64,000 nt of DNA, taken from positions 2,043,001-2,107,000 of the forward strand of contig NC_014816.1 in the NCBI RefSeq assembly GCF_000175215.2. The letters run 5' to 3'. Both the position numbers and the translations under genes were made by a program. Shown here piece after piece: positions 1 to 8,150 of the stretch. A model generated the notes under the pieces. That model saw nothing but the letters and a program-made list of their open reading frames with translations. It did no database searches and was not told the origin of the DNA. This DNA comes from Asticcacaulis excentricus CB 48 (lineage in GTDB: Bacteria; Pseudomonadota; Alphaproteobacteria; Caulobacterales; Caulobacteraceae). Numbering within the stretch: position 1 is the stretch's first letter; each line of letters opens with the position of its first letter.

Positions 1-35
1 TCGAAAACACAGGTCGGTTGGAACAGTTGAATCAT
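1..35 (-). CDS. xylC: Start of xylonolactonase-like gene (partial)
   Basis: Only the first eleven codons lie in the window, reading MIQLFQPTCVF on the minus strand. A strong ribosome binding site (GGAGG, seven bases before the ATG) supports a real start. In Caulobacter the gene after xylB is xylC, the SMP-30-type lactonase that opens D-xylonolactone, and those proteins begin with a short segment ending in a similar Thr-Cys-Val-aromatic motif. The identification therefore rests on operon position plus a very short match. The 128 bases between it and xylB hold a TTTGC-TATC-GCAAA hairpin and a C/G-rich stretch but no promoter that I can recognise. Confidence 0.5.
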   Translation of the reverse strand, partial: MIQLFQPTCVF

Positions 36-163
36 GGGTATCCTCCGACAGAGAGTGAGGCCCCCTCCCCCACCACCATTTGCTATCGCAAACGGGCCCC
101 TCCCCGCCCAAAGGGGCAGGGAGAAATAAACGAATCAAACTACCGAAACCGCCACGGTGAGGC

Positions 164-913
164 TTATCGCCAGCCGGCGTCAATCCAGTAGCCGTGGCCG
201 GTGCACAGGGCGGCGTCGTCAGAGGCGAGGAACAGGGCCAGAGAGGCCACGTGCTGCGGCTCGATACGGCCATCGAGGCATTGAGCATCAACAATCTGCT
301 TCTCGCCTTCGGGCGTATACCACTTCATCTGGCGCGGCGTTTTGACATTGCCGGGGATGATGGTGGTGACGCGGATATTGTCGCGGCCCAGCTCACGGGC
401 CAGAGCGCGCGTCATGCCTTCGATACCGGCCTTGGCCGTTTCATAGAGAGTGAGGTCGGGCAGGCCGAGGTGCCAGGAGATCGAGCCGAAATTGATGATG
501 GCCCCGCCACCCGCAGCCTTCATGCCCGGCGCAATGGCACGGGTGACCATCAGCATGTGCTTGAGGTTGACACCGATATTCTTGTCGAAAAATTCCGACG
601 TGATTTCCGCCAGCGAATGACGGTCGTCGCGCGCCGCATTGTTGAGCAGGATCGTCACCGGTCCGTCGGCCTGAATGGTGGCCAGCACTTTTTCCAACGC
701 TGGCGTATCGGTTAGATCGCACCGATGAAACACAGGCGCGACGCCCAGCACCCCAGTGTCTATGGTGGCGGAGACTTCATCGACGAGGTCGATGAAGTGC
801 ACCCGGGCACCCTGATTGACGAAGGCCTTGACCAGCCCTCCGCCTATACCCGACCCCCCGCCGGTGATGAGAACCTTACGCCCTTTCAGGCTCGGATAGA
901 TGGCAGACGACAT
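164..913 (-). CDS. xylB: D-xylose 1-dehydrogenase (SDR family)
   Basis: Short-chain dehydrogenase of 249 residues that oxidises D-xylose to xylonolactone with NAD, the first step of the Caulobacter-type xylose route. It has the Rossmann motif TGGGSGIG at residues 17-24, NNAA at 91-94, and the catalytic Ser144/Ser146, Tyr157 and Lys161 (YETAK). It ends in GYWIDAGWR, as I recall for C. crescentus XylB. I start at the internal ATG giving MSSAIYPSLKG, which matches the Caulobacter N terminus; an ATG 24 bases upstream is possible. It is co-directional with xylX, 79 bases behind it. Substrate preference (xylose over arabinose) is inferred from context. Confidence 0.9.
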   Translation of the reverse strand: MSSAIYPSLKGRKVLITGGGSGIGGGLVKAFVNQGARVHFIDLVDEVSATIDTGVLGVAPVFHRCDLTDTPALEKVLATIQADGPVTILLNNAARDDRHSLAEITSEFFDKNIGVNLKHMLMVTRAIAPGMKAAGGGAIINFGSISWHLGLPDLTLYETAKAGIEGMTRALARELGRDNIRVTTIIPGNVKTPRQMKWYTPEGEKQIVDAQCLDGRIEPQHVASLALFLASDDAALCTGHGYWIDAGWR

Positions 914-992
914 GTATTCAGAACTTTCTACAAACAAACAGCGAGGGACATCCCTGAACCTCGTTACAGGCGGTATTCAGGATAGGAATGGG

Positions 993-2168
993 TTATGCCG
1001 CGTCAGCCTTGGCCGTCTCGACCTTCAGCAGGCCACGCGAGACGAGGTTCTGCATCAGGGCGACGATACCGAAGGTCCAGGCGCGCGCGTCTTTTGAAGT
1101 GGTGACACGGTTTTCAAGCGTACCGAGCTTGGGGGAAGTGACGGTGACAACGTCCCCGACCTTGTGCGTGAAGCCACGACCCGGCGTGTCACGATCCTGC
1201 GTCGGTGCAAACAAAGTGCCCAGCATCAGAACGAAACCGTCGGGATAGTGGTGCTCGCTCAGCGCCTGACGGATCAACTCCAGCGGATCACGGCTGATTT
1301 GATCCATCGAGGAGCGGCCTTCCAGCACATAGCCTTCCGGGCCGTCGATGCGCAGATCAAGCACAGCTGAACGCACATCATCAATCGTAAAGCCTTCGTC
1401 GAACAGGCGGATGAACGGACCCAGCGCACACGAAGCGTTGTTATCCTTGGCTTTGCCGAGCAGCAGAGCGGAGCGGCCTTCGAAGCAGCGAAGATTTACG
1501 TCGTTACCCAGGGTGGCCCCCAGCGCGCGGCCCTTCGGATCGACAACCATCACCACTTCAGGTTCCGGATTGTTCCACGTCGAGTCGGAACGCACGCCGA
1601 CCTCTTCGCCCCAGCCCACCGACGACAGGACCGGCGACTTGGTAAAGACTTCGGCATCCGGGCCGATGGCAACTTCGAGATATTGCGACCACAGGCCGTC
1701 GGCGATCAACGCCTCTTTCAGCTTCGCCGCGGCTTCAGTGCCCGGCACGACCGAGCGGATGTCGCCGCCGACACGCGCCGCCAGGTCATCGCGGATGGCC
1801 TGAGCTCTGTTGTAATCGCCGCGCGCCCGTTCTTCGATAACGCGCTCGACCGCGGACACGGCAAAGGTCACGCCCGCCGCCTTGACCACCTGAAGGTCGA
1901 TGGGCGACAGCAGCGTAGATTTCCCTTCCCACGCTTTCTGGAAGGCGAAGTCTTCCAGCTTGCCAAGGCTCTTACCACCAGCGGGGACGCCTTTTTCCGG
2001 CCAGTTCGCCAGAAGTTGAGCCACGGTAGGGGCCACAGCGCTCATGTCGAACACCTCTCCCCCCTTGACCAGAACCGGGGTCGGGCCTTCGGGCAGAAGG
2101 ATGCGGCCCACCAGCGTGGCATCACGCCAATCTACCGGAAGCATGGCGGCGGGGAGGGAATCGGTCAT
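993..2168 (-). CDS. xylX: 2-keto-3-deoxy-xylonate dehydratase (FAH family)
   Basis: Fumarylacetoacetate-hydrolase-fold protein of 391 residues. In Caulobacter the homologue dehydrates 2-keto-3-deoxy-D-xylonate to alpha-ketoglutarate semialdehyde. The segments GVTFAVSAVERVIEERARGD, WNNPEPEVVMVVD, GNDVNLRCFEGRSALLL and PDGFVLMLGTLFAP are those I recall from CC0823. The start MTDSLPAAMLPVDW is preceded by AAAGGTG at good spacing; the frame stays open upstream but has no better start. It is the promoter-proximal gene of the xyl cluster, with a LacI-type site 150 bases upstream. The xylA (semialdehyde dehydrogenase) gene that follows xylX in C. crescentus is absent here. Confidence 0.9.
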   Translation of the reverse strand: MTDSLPAAMLPVDWRDATLVGRILLPEGPTPVLVKGGEVFDMSAVAPTVAQLLANWPEKGVPAGGKSLGKLEDFAFQKAWEGKSTLLSPIDLQVVKAAGVTFAVSAVERVIEERARGDYNRAQAIRDDLAARVGGDIRSVVPGTEAAAKLKEALIADGLWSQYLEVAIGPDAEVFTKSPVLSSVGWGEEVGVRSDSTWNNPEPEVVMVVDPKGRALGATLGNDVNLRCFEGRSALLLGKAKDNNASCALGPFIRLFDEGFTIDDVRSAVLDLRIDGPEGYVLEGRSSMDQISRDPLELIRQALSEHHYPDGFVLMLGTLFAPTQDRDTPGRGFTHKVGDVVTVTSPKLGTLENRVTTSKDARAWTFGIVALMQNLVSRGLLKVETAKADAA

Positions 2169-2317
2169 GATGACGCACCTTTGCTTTACGAATCGTCCGG
2201 ACAGCCGGAAAGAAGGGACTCTGCTCAACCTGTAGCGTCCGGCCGCTAACCACCGGACTTTTTTATATTTTTTCCACACGACCTCGCACGTAACCAAGGC
2301 TACGCGGTTAAGCTGTT

Positions 2318-2333
2318 ATGATACCGCTACCAT
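2318..2333 (-). promoter_or_regulatory. LacI-type operator upstream of xylX (class A)
   Basis: ATGATACCGCTACCAT on the plus strand is a near-perfect dyad around a central CG (half-sites ATGATACC and ATGGTAGC), the form expected for LacI/GalR-family operators. It lies 150 bases before the xylX start and 60 bases after the end of the co-directional lacI gene. Related 16-mers occur upstream of the second lacI gene and of ppc. A second half-site pair, TAGCG and CGCTA separated by six bases (2233-2248), lies closer to xylX and may be an extra operator. Confidence 0.5.
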
Positions 2334-2393
2334 TTCCAGCAGAAGTAGGCACTTGTCAAGAGGCGACACCCTTCGGGTCACATTTTTCGATCC

Positions 2394-3455
2394 TCAGTCA
2401 GTCGCATCTTCGCCAGGCGCCGAAGAGGACTGCCGCTCAATAATCGCGAAGTCACGGATTTCATGCACAGGCGCATAGGGCTGACCCGAACGGCGCGTGC
2501 GAATCTGCTCCAGCAGCATCTTCAGCCCCAGCGATGCCATGTCAGAAATCGGCTGACGCACGGTGGTCAGTTCCGGCCACACGGACGAGGCCATAGACGT
2601 ATCGTCAAAGCCCACAATGGTCACGTCCTTCGGCACCTCAAGACCCAGCCGGTGGGCTGAAGCCACGGCACCAGCGGCCATATCGTCATTGGAAGCAAAC
2701 AGGGCGGTCGGGCGCTCATCGCGCATCAGCAGGCTCTCGGCGGCATCGAAGCCAGAGCGATAGGTAAAATAGCCCTGCCCGATCAGCTTGTCTTCCGGGG
2801 TCAGCCCAGCCTTAGTCAGGGCCGCCATATAGCCCTCATGCCGCAACTGGCTGTAGTAGGAGTTGGGGTTGCCCTTGATAAAGCCGATGCGGCGGTGGCC
2901 CAGCGCGATCAGGCGCTGCGTCATGGCGAAGGCCGCCTTGAAATCGTCGATGGATACGCTGGCCGCATCCGGCGACGGGCGCGACGTCGCCACGCCGACA
3001 AAAGGCAGGCCCATCTCGCGCAGGGCTTTGGCCACGCGGGTGGAATCGGACAGGGGCGGCGGCAGAACCACGCCATCGACGCCCAACGACTTCAGCTTGT
3101 CCAGCACATCGGCCACGCCCTCGGGGCCTTCGCAGCTTTCGATTATGAGCTGACAGCCGCTTTGAGAACTTTGGTGCAGGATGCCCAGAAGCAATTCCGA
3201 CAGAAAGGACATAGACGGGTTGGAATAGATCAGGGCGATACGCGACGAATCCTGAGAGGCTAAGGAGCGCGCCGCCATGTTCGGCGAGTAATTCAAAGCC
3301 TCTATGGCTTCTGCTACCTTTTTGCGCGTTTCTTCGCGGACGTTCTTTTCACCGTTGATGACGCGCGACACGGTCATCGGCGAAACGCCGACGTGCCGGG
3401 CCACATCATGGATGGTGACGATGTTGCCGCCGCGACGACTAACCTTACGCGCCAA
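2394..3455 (-). CDS. LacI/GalR-family regulator, probably of xylose genes
   Basis: DNA-binding repressor of 353 residues. The N-terminal LacI helix-turn-helix is clear (VTIHDVARHVGVSPMTVSRV followed by the hinge region), then a periplasmic-binding-protein-like sugar domain with the usual ASNDDMAAGAV and TIVGFDDTSMAS segments. I choose a TTG start because AAGGGG lies seven bases before it; a longer frame would run through a palindromic promoter region. It sits directly upstream of and co-directional with xylX, so a xylose-responsive role like Caulobacter XylR is likely but inferred. It shares a 313-base divergent promoter region with the esterase gene, which contains two operator-like dyads. 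Confidence 0.85.
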   Translation of the reverse strand: MARKVSRRGGNIVTIHDVARHVGVSPMTVSRVINGEKNVREETRKKVAEAIEALNYSPNMAARSLASQDSSRIALIYSNPSMSFLSELLLGILHQSSQSGCQLIIESCEGPEGVADVLDKLKSLGVDGVVLPPPLSDSTRVAKALREMGLPFVGVATSRPSPDAASVSIDDFKAAFAMTQRLIALGHRRIGFIKGNPNSYYSQLRHEGYMAALTKAGLTPEDKLIGQGYFTYRSGFDAAESLLMRDERPTALFASNDDMAAGAVASAHRLGLEVPKDVTIVGFDDTSMASSVWPELTTVRQPISDMASLGLKMLLEQIRTRRSGQPYAPVHEIRDFAIIERQSSSAPGEDATD

Positions 3456-3511
3456 TGCTTTACCCCTTGAGTGCCGCGCCACAGGACGCTGAATCGAATA
3501 CAATCGTACAA

Positions 3512-3533
3512 TTGTCGCACGCCAATGCGACAA
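3512..3533. promoter_or_regulatory. Perfect 8-bp dyad in divergent lacI/esterase promoter
   Basis: TTGTCGCA, six bases, then TGCGACAA: a perfect inverted repeat 57 bases before the proposed lacI start. Just before it is ACAATCGTACAATTGT, another dyad-rich stretch. This could be an autoregulatory operator or a transcript hairpin. TTGTCGCA recurs at 44908 beside another LacI-type site. Confidence 0.35.
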
Positions 3534-3594
3534 AGGTAAAGAGGGACAGGCGCTTCGTTTTTATTAGCAAAATAAATTCTCACTTGAAAAAAAG

Positions 3595-3607
3595 TAAGCG
3601 CTGTCAT
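3595..3607 (+). promoter_or_regulatory. Degenerate TGACAGCGCTGTCA site before esterase gene
   Basis: AAGCGCTGTCA carries one perfect half of the 14-bp palindrome found before zwf and the GH3 gene; the other half is altered. It falls between a possible -35 (TTGAAA) and -10 (TAAGCC) with 17-base spacing, about 160 bases before the esterase start. The match is partial, so this is a weaker call than the other copies. Confidence 0.3.
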
Positions 3608-3768
3608 AAGCCTGATCAACGACCTCGACCGCAAAAAAAAAGCGAGGCGAACAGGGAAGACAGCCAGATGACCGCCACGAATCTGACAGGTAATGGCGAC
3701 TCGGTCGCAGAGACCGACGCCGGAGCCACGATGATAATTTACAGCAAAAATCCAGTGGAGACCGCCCG

Positions 3769-5718
3769 ATGAAACTGACATCCCTGCGCCTGACCGCCGG
3801 TCTGCTGGCCCTGACGCTGCCCCTGACGACCCCACTGACGGCTGAAGCCGCGCCGCGCTTTGCCGCCATCTTTGGCGACCACGCCGTCTTGCAAAGAGAG
3901 GCCCCGGTGCGGGTTTGGGGCTTTGCCGACAAGGGCGAAACGGTCACTCTACGTATCGCCGGTCAGACGGCGACCGCGACGGCGGACACTTCGGGCCGCT
4001 GGGAGGCGACCCTGGCCCCCCTGCCCGCCGGTGGACCTTACGAACTGAGCCTATCGGGAGGCGCAACGCTGAGAGACGTTCTGGTGGGTGACGTGTTCCT
4101 GTGTTCAGGGCAGTCAAACATGGAATTCACCACCAAATACGCTACCAATGCCTATAACGAGATCCTCAACTCGGCCAATGACCGCATCCGCTTCGTCACG
4201 GTTGAAAAAGACGCGCAACCCGCCGGCCCGCTGAGCGACCTGCCGAAATCACCGGCGTGGCGCGCGGTCGGACCGGAAACGACCGGCGACAGCTCGGCTG
4301 TCTGCTACTACATGTCGAAGACGCTGGCGGCGAAAACCGGTGTGCCCATCGGTATGATCCATTCGTCGTGGGGTGGCACCATGATCCAGTCGTGGCTGAG
4401 CCAGTCAACCCTGCGTCAGCTGAAAAGCTACGATACCGGCCTTGAGACGCTGAAACTCTATGCCCGCGACCCGCAGGCGGCGCAAAAGGGCTGGCAAAAG
4501 GTGACACAAGCTTGGTGGGACACGCACGAACCGCAGGCCGCCGAAAAGCGCCAGTGGGCGACCACCGCCTATGATGACGGCGACTGGAAGACCATGGACA
4601 CGACGCGCTTCTGGGAAGAGTCGGGCGACCCGGCCCTTGCGGGCTTTGACGGCGTGGTATGGTATCGCACCGAAGTCACTCTGACCGCAGCGCAGGCCAA
4701 ATCGGCCGCCACGCTGGTCCTGGGGGCGGTGGACGATGCCGATACCACCTTCATCAACGGTCAGGTCATAGGCTCAAGCGAAGGGTGGAACACGCCGCGG
4801 CGCTATGAGATTCCCAAGGGCGTGCTGAAGGCCGGACGCAATGTCATCGCTCTGCGCGCCGTCGATACGGGCGGCGGCGGTGGCCTGTGGGGCGACCCCA
4901 AGCCGCGCGGCCTTTTCCTGAGCGATGGCAAAATTATTCAAATTCCGGAAACATGGAAATATAGGATTTCCACACCTATGTCGGGGCTCAGCGACGTGCC
5001 GACCACACCGTGGCTGCCCACCTCCGGGCTGGCGACCCTTTATAATGGCATGATCGCGCCGATCGCGCCCTACACGCTCAAGGGTGTCGCCTGGTATCAA
5101 GGCGAAGCCAATGCCAGCAATGCCAGGGAGTATAGCCGCTTGCTGCCCGCTTTGTTTGCCGACTGGCGCACCAGCTTCCGCCAACCCAACCTGCCCATCG
5201 TCGTCGTGCAACTGGCCAATTTCGGGCCGGTGGTGAACGGCCCGGGCCCGTCGCAATGGGCGGAGCTACGCGAATCCCAGCGCCTCAGCGTCAAGGCCGA
5301 CGCGAACACCGCTCTGGTCGTCAGCCTCGATGTCGGCGACCGCACCGACATCCACCCGACGCAGAAAAAGGTGGTGGGCGAGCGCGTGGCACTAGGGATG
5401 CGCAAGGCCGCCTATGGCGAAGCGGTCTCCCTGTCGCCCGAACCCGTCTCGGCCACGCGCCGCGGCACGGATGTGGTGATCCGGTTCCGCGACACGGGGG
5501 GCAAGCTCCTCACCTATTCGTCGGATCAGGCCATTGGCTTTGAAACCTGCGACGGCGCTTGCCGGTTTGTAAGCGCGACGGTCGAAGGCGATGCGGTGGT
5601 GCTTAAAGGTGCGGCGACGGCAAAGCAGGTGCGCTATGGCTGGGCCGACTCGCCCTATGTCAATCTCTACAGCGCCAGCGACCTGCCCGTCGCGCCCTTC
5701 CAGATCGATATCCAATAA
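3769..5718 (+). CDS. Secreted sialate O-acetylesterase-family carbohydrate esterase
   Basis: Exported esterase of 649 residues with a clear signal peptide ending near AEAAP. The SGQSNM block puts the nucleophile at Ser116, and the matching DxH motif is Asp527/His529 (DRTDIHPTQK), as in SGNH/SASA esterases. Between them is a beta-sandwich insert (roughly residues 235-390) resembling a glycoside-hydrolase family 2 sugar-binding domain, which is common in this family. The family name is sialate 9-O-acetylesterase, but among plant-degrading genes it more likely removes acetyl groups from xylan or pectin. GGAGA precedes the ATG. The downstream hairpin at 5722-5756 (CAACGGCCG/CGGCCGTTG) has no T run. 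Confidence 0.85.
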   Translation: MKLTSLRLTAGLLALTLPLTTPLTAEAAPRFAAIFGDHAVLQREAPVRVWGFADKGETVTLRIAGQTATATADTSGRWEATLAPLPAGGPYELSLSGGATLRDVLVGDVFLCSGQSNMEFTTKYATNAYNEILNSANDRIRFVTVEKDAQPAGPLSDLPKSPAWRAVGPETTGDSSAVCYYMSKTLAAKTGVPIGMIHSSWGGTMIQSWLSQSTLRQLKSYDTGLETLKLYARDPQAAQKGWQKVTQAWWDTHEPQAAEKRQWATTAYDDGDWKTMDTTRFWEESGDPALAGFDGVVWYRTEVTLTAAQAKSAATLVLGAVDDADTTFINGQVIGSSEGWNTPRRYEIPKGVLKAGRNVIALRAVDTGGGGGLWGDPKPRGLFLSDGKIIQIPETWKYRISTPMSGLSDVPTTPWLPTSGLATLYNGMIAPIAPYTLKGVAWYQGEANASNAREYSRLLPALFADWRTSFRQPNLPIVVVQLANFGPVVNGPGPSQWAELRESQRLSVKADANTALVVSLDVGDRTDIHPTQKKVVGERVALGMRKAAYGEAVSLSPEPVSATRRGTDVVIRFRDTGGKLLTYSSDQAIGFETCDGACRFVSATVEGDAVVLKGAATAKQVRYGWADSPYVNLYSASDLPVAPFQIDIQ

Positions 5719-5762
5719 TACCAACGGCCGAAGAGGCTGACCGCATCCGGCCGTTGAATACT

Positions 5763-5842
5763 CGAGGCTGTCTCATATGTGTTTGTGACATGAGACAGTC
5801 TCGAATGGAATACCAAGAGTCATTTTCAATGACCCTTGGTAT
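5763..5842. repeat. Two adjacent long hairpins before the fucosidase gene
   Basis: First hairpin: positions 5763-5776 pair with 5790-5803 (CTGTCTCAT with ATGAGACAG, extended by CGAG/CTCG). Second hairpin: ATACCAAG and GTCATT (5810-5824) pair with AATGAC and CTTGGTAT (5828-5842), about 14 base pairs with a 3-base loop. A degenerate copy of the second lies at 45171-45197, and the GGCTGTCTC segment of the first recurs at 7930. This points to a dispersed palindromic repeat rather than a gene-specific terminator; neither hairpin is followed by a T run. Confidence 0.6.
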
Positions 5843-5871
5843 AACCCGCCTTCCCCGCAAAAAGGACTCCC

Positions 5872-7503
5872 ATGCGCCCTACCCGCCGTCAGATGCTTGG
5901 TTCCGCCGCGGCCCTCAGCGGTGCCGCCCTCTCCCCCGCTACGCAGGCCGCGACGGCCCCGTTCAAGGCCAGTTGGGAGTCGCTGGGCGACGCCTATCAG
6001 ACGCCGGACTGGTTTAAGGACGCCAAGCTGGGCCTGTGGTCACACTGGGGGCCGCAGTGCGTGCCGGAGGCGGGCGACTGGTACGGACGGCAGATGTATA
6101 TGCAGGGCAATCCCTATTACGACCTGCATGTGCAACGCTATGGCCATCCAGCGCATCATGGCTTTATGGAGATCATCAACGACTGGAAGATCACGGATTG
6201 GGACCCGGAGGGTCAGATCGCCCTGTATAAGGCCGCCGGGGCCAAATACTTCGTGTCGATGGCCAATCACCACGACAATCTGGATATGTTCGATTCGAAG
6301 TTCCACAAATGGAACACGCTGAGCGTTGGCCCGAAGATGGATATTGTCGGCCGCTGGGCGAAGGTGGCGCGCGCCGCCGGTCTGCGCTTTGGCGTCTCCA
6401 ACCACGCGGCCCACGCCTGGCACTGGTGGCAGACGGCCTATGGCTACGATCCGGAAGGGCCGATGCGCGGCGTGCGCTATGACGCAGCGCGCCTTTCTAA
6501 GTCCGATGGCAAGGGCAAATGGTGGGACGGCCTCGATCCGCAGGAGCTTTATACCGGCCCGGTCAAGGACATGGTGCCGCCGGACGGCCTGACGTCGATC
6601 AAGGCGATGAACGATTTTCACGATCAGCATTCGGGTCAGTGGCTGGAGACGTCGCCTAACGCCTGGTATGCCAGACAGTGGTTGCTGCGTCAGAACGATC
6701 TCGTCGATAGGTACCGGCCTGACTTTGTCTATTTCGACAATTACGGACTGCCGTTGGAACAGGCGGGGCTCGATGCCACGGCCTATTTCTACAACCAGAA
6801 CCGCAAATGGAACGGCGGCAAGCTGGAGGCCGTCGTCACCGGCAAGAAGCTGGACGCCAGACAGAAACGCGCCATCGTCGATGATGTCGAGCGCGGCTTT
6901 TCCGATAGTCTGCGCGCCGAATACTGGCAGACCTGCACCTGCATCGGCAACTGGCACTATGACCGCGGACTTTATGAGCGCAATGGCTATAAAACCGCCA
7001 AGGACGTCATCCAGCGCCTCGGCGATATCGTCGCCAAGAACGGCAATATGCTGCTGTCGATCCCACAGCGCGGCAACGGGGCCATTGACGAAAAGGAAGT
7101 CAAGATCCTTCAGGACATGGCGGCGTGGATGAGGGTGAATGGTGAGGCCATATTTGGCACCCGCGTCTGGACGATCTACGGCGAAGGCCCGGCCCGCTTT
7201 GCCGAAGGAATGCAGAACGAGCACGCGCAGAAGGGCTTTAGCCACGAAGACATCCGCTACACCACTAAGGGCGAGGTGCTCTACGCGCTGGGGCAGGACT
7301 GGCCCAACAGCGGTTATATGAACCTGACGGCCATGGCGCAGGGGTCAGCCCAGCGCAAGGGTACGGTCGAGCGCGTCGAACTGCTGGGCCATGGTCAGCC
7401 GCTGGCGTTCGGCCTGTCGATCAACGGGCTGAATGTGAAGTTGCCCGACGCGCGCCCGACCTTTACGCCAGTACTGAAAATCATGGGGTCGGGGATCGTA
7501 TAA
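5872..7503 (+). CDS. GH29 alpha-L-fucosidase, Tat-type signal
   Basis: Exported retaining glycosidase of 543 residues that removes terminal alpha-L-fucose from glycans. The N terminus TRRQMLGSAAAL is a twin-arginine-like signal. The GH29 core begins at WFKDAKLGLWSHWGPQ, includes FVSMANHHDNLDMFDSK, and carries the expected nucleophile Asp289 in YFDNYG. NGNMLLSIPQRGNG is another hallmark of the family. AAAAGGA precedes the ATG. It follows the esterase gene by 153 bases, which are filled by hairpin repeats, so co-transcription is uncertain. Xyloglucan or pectin side chains are plausible substrates given the neighbours. Confidence 0.9.
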   Translation: MRPTRRQMLGSAAALSGAALSPATQAATAPFKASWESLGDAYQTPDWFKDAKLGLWSHWGPQCVPEAGDWYGRQMYMQGNPYYDLHVQRYGHPAHHGFMEIINDWKITDWDPEGQIALYKAAGAKYFVSMANHHDNLDMFDSKFHKWNTLSVGPKMDIVGRWAKVARAAGLRFGVSNHAAHAWHWWQTAYGYDPEGPMRGVRYDAARLSKSDGKGKWWDGLDPQELYTGPVKDMVPPDGLTSIKAMNDFHDQHSGQWLETSPNAWYARQWLLRQNDLVDRYRPDFVYFDNYGLPLEQAGLDATAYFYNQNRKWNGGKLEAVVTGKKLDARQKRAIVDDVERGFSDSLRAEYWQTCTCIGNWHYDRGLYERNGYKTAKDVIQRLGDIVAKNGNMLLSIPQRGNGAIDEKEVKILQDMAAWMRVNGEAIFGTRVWTIYGEGPARFAEGMQNEHAQKGFSHEDIRYTTKGEVLYALGQDWPNSGYMNLTAMAQGSAQRKGTVERVELLGHGQPLAFGLSINGLNVKLPDARPTFTPVLKIMGSGIV

Positions 7504-7573
7504 AGCCCATTGAGCCGACAAAGGCTCCGGGCCTTCGCTTGCTTCCACTGGCCACTTTCGCTAGGGTGATCGC

Positions 7574-7671
7574 GTCGGCAACCGACCGTAAGCGTGTAAC
7601 GTCAAGCAACGCACCTCACCCCCCGTCAGTGGACGGGGCCTGATCATAGGTGCCCTGTGCTGACGTTTTTT
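7574..7671 (+). ncRNA. Candidate structured leader before DUF2798 gene
   Basis: The 183 bases before the DUF2798 gene fold into a compact, largely Watson-Crick structure by eye. Hairpin GTCGG-CAA-CCGAC spans 7574-7586. A long-range stem has ACGTCA, GCA and GCACCT (7599-7616) pairing with AGGTGC, TGC and TGACGT (7648-7666). An internal perfect 7-bp stem CCCCGTC/GACGGGG spans 7621-7638. Six T residues follow the closing stem, as in an intrinsic terminator, 15 bases before the start codon. This looks like a cis-regulatory RNA with an attenuator. I recognise no known riboswitch class, and no folding energy was computed. Confidence 0.45.
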
Positions 7672-7686
7672 CCCGAAAGAGACACT

Positions 7687-7926
7687 ATGCTGTTTCCACG
7701 CTTACCGGCGCGCTATGGCGCGTTCGCCCTGCCCTTTATCCTGTCGATCATCATGACCTTTGTGGTGTCGCTGATCTCGACTCTGGCGGCCGTGGGGTTT
7801 TCCGGGGGCTTTGTCTGCCACTGGCTGCCCGCCTGGGGCCTTTCGTGGCTGATCGCCTTCCCCACACTACTGATGGTGCTGCCTCTGGTCGGGCGCATCG
7901 TAAGGCTGGTGGTCGCCGAGTCATAG
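7687..7926 (+). CDS. DUF2798 small membrane protein
   Basis: Protein of 79 residues with two hydrophobic segments (roughly residues 10-32 and 45-70) and the pattern ISTLAAVGF...WLPAWGLSWLIAFPTLLMVLPLV...IVRLVV typical of the DUF2798 family, whose function is unknown. I start at the ATG after GAAAGAG giving MLFPRLPARYG; an upstream in-frame start would lie in the terminator-like stem of the leader. It stands alone and is convergent with a tiny minus-strand gene. The structured leader suggests post-transcriptional control. Confidence 0.7.
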   Translation: MLFPRLPARYGAFALPFILSIIMTFVVSLISTLAAVGFSGGFVCHWLPAWGLSWLIAFPTLLMVLPLVGRIVRLVVAES

Positions 7927-7948
7927 CAAGGCTGTCTCGTATCCAAGC

Positions 7949-7979
7949 GGGTTGCGAAAAAGGAAATCTTTCGCGACCC
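7949..7979. terminator. Hairpin between convergent small genes
   Basis: GGGTTGCGAAA and TTTCGCGACCC form an 11-bp stem with a 9-base loop between the ends of two convergent genes. It could act in both directions but has no clear T run. Just before it lies GGCTGTCTCGTAT, resembling the first hairpin arm at 5767. Confidence 0.4.
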
Positions 7980-8004
7980 GATCATAACCGCGCACGGTAA
8001 GTGG

Positions 8005-8127
8005 TTATTTCTTGACCGGTGACAAGGTGCCCTTGGCAAAACCCGCCGTGGCCGCTGGCTCGATCTTCACCTTTGCCGCCTTCGGCTTGCGGATTTCCTT
8101 GTTGGATTTTTTCTGTCCTTTAGCCAT
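8005..8127 (-). CDS. Conserved 40-residue basic protein
   Basis: A short gene preceded by AAGGAC at ideal spacing. The product starts MAKGQKKSNKEIRKPKAAK and ends in LSPVKK; lysine dominates and there is no membrane segment. Small proteins beginning MAKGQKRSNRE-like are, as I recall, widespread in Proteobacteria and annotated as hypothetical. The base composition, strong Shine-Dalgarno and family-like N terminus make it a real gene. Function unknown; the charge suggests nucleic-acid or ribosome association, but that is a guess. Confidence 0.75.
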   Translation of the reverse strand: MAKGQKKSNKEIRKPKAAKVKIEPAATAGFAKGTLSPVKK

Positions 8128-8150
8128 GGTCGGTGTCCTTATGATTATGG

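Noticed and set aside
3456..3533. N-terminal extension of the first LacI protein to position 3533
   Set aside because: The added 26 residues run through a perfect palindrome in the promoter and lack a ribosome binding site, while a TTG at 3455 has an ideally spaced AAGGGG.
5722..5756. Rho-independent terminator after the esterase gene
   Set aside because: The 9-bp stem is good, but there is no T run and the loop is 17 bases; kept only as a hairpin note.
6040..7245. Long open frame antisense to the GH29 fucosidase
   Set aside because: It lies wholly opposite a gene with clear catalytic motifs and follows from high-GC codon bias; its translation has no family features.
7504..7686. Known riboswitch class before DUF2798
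   Set aside because: Compared from memory with TPP, cobalamin, FMN, SAM, fluoride, glycine and guanidine cores; none of their conserved core sequences is present.
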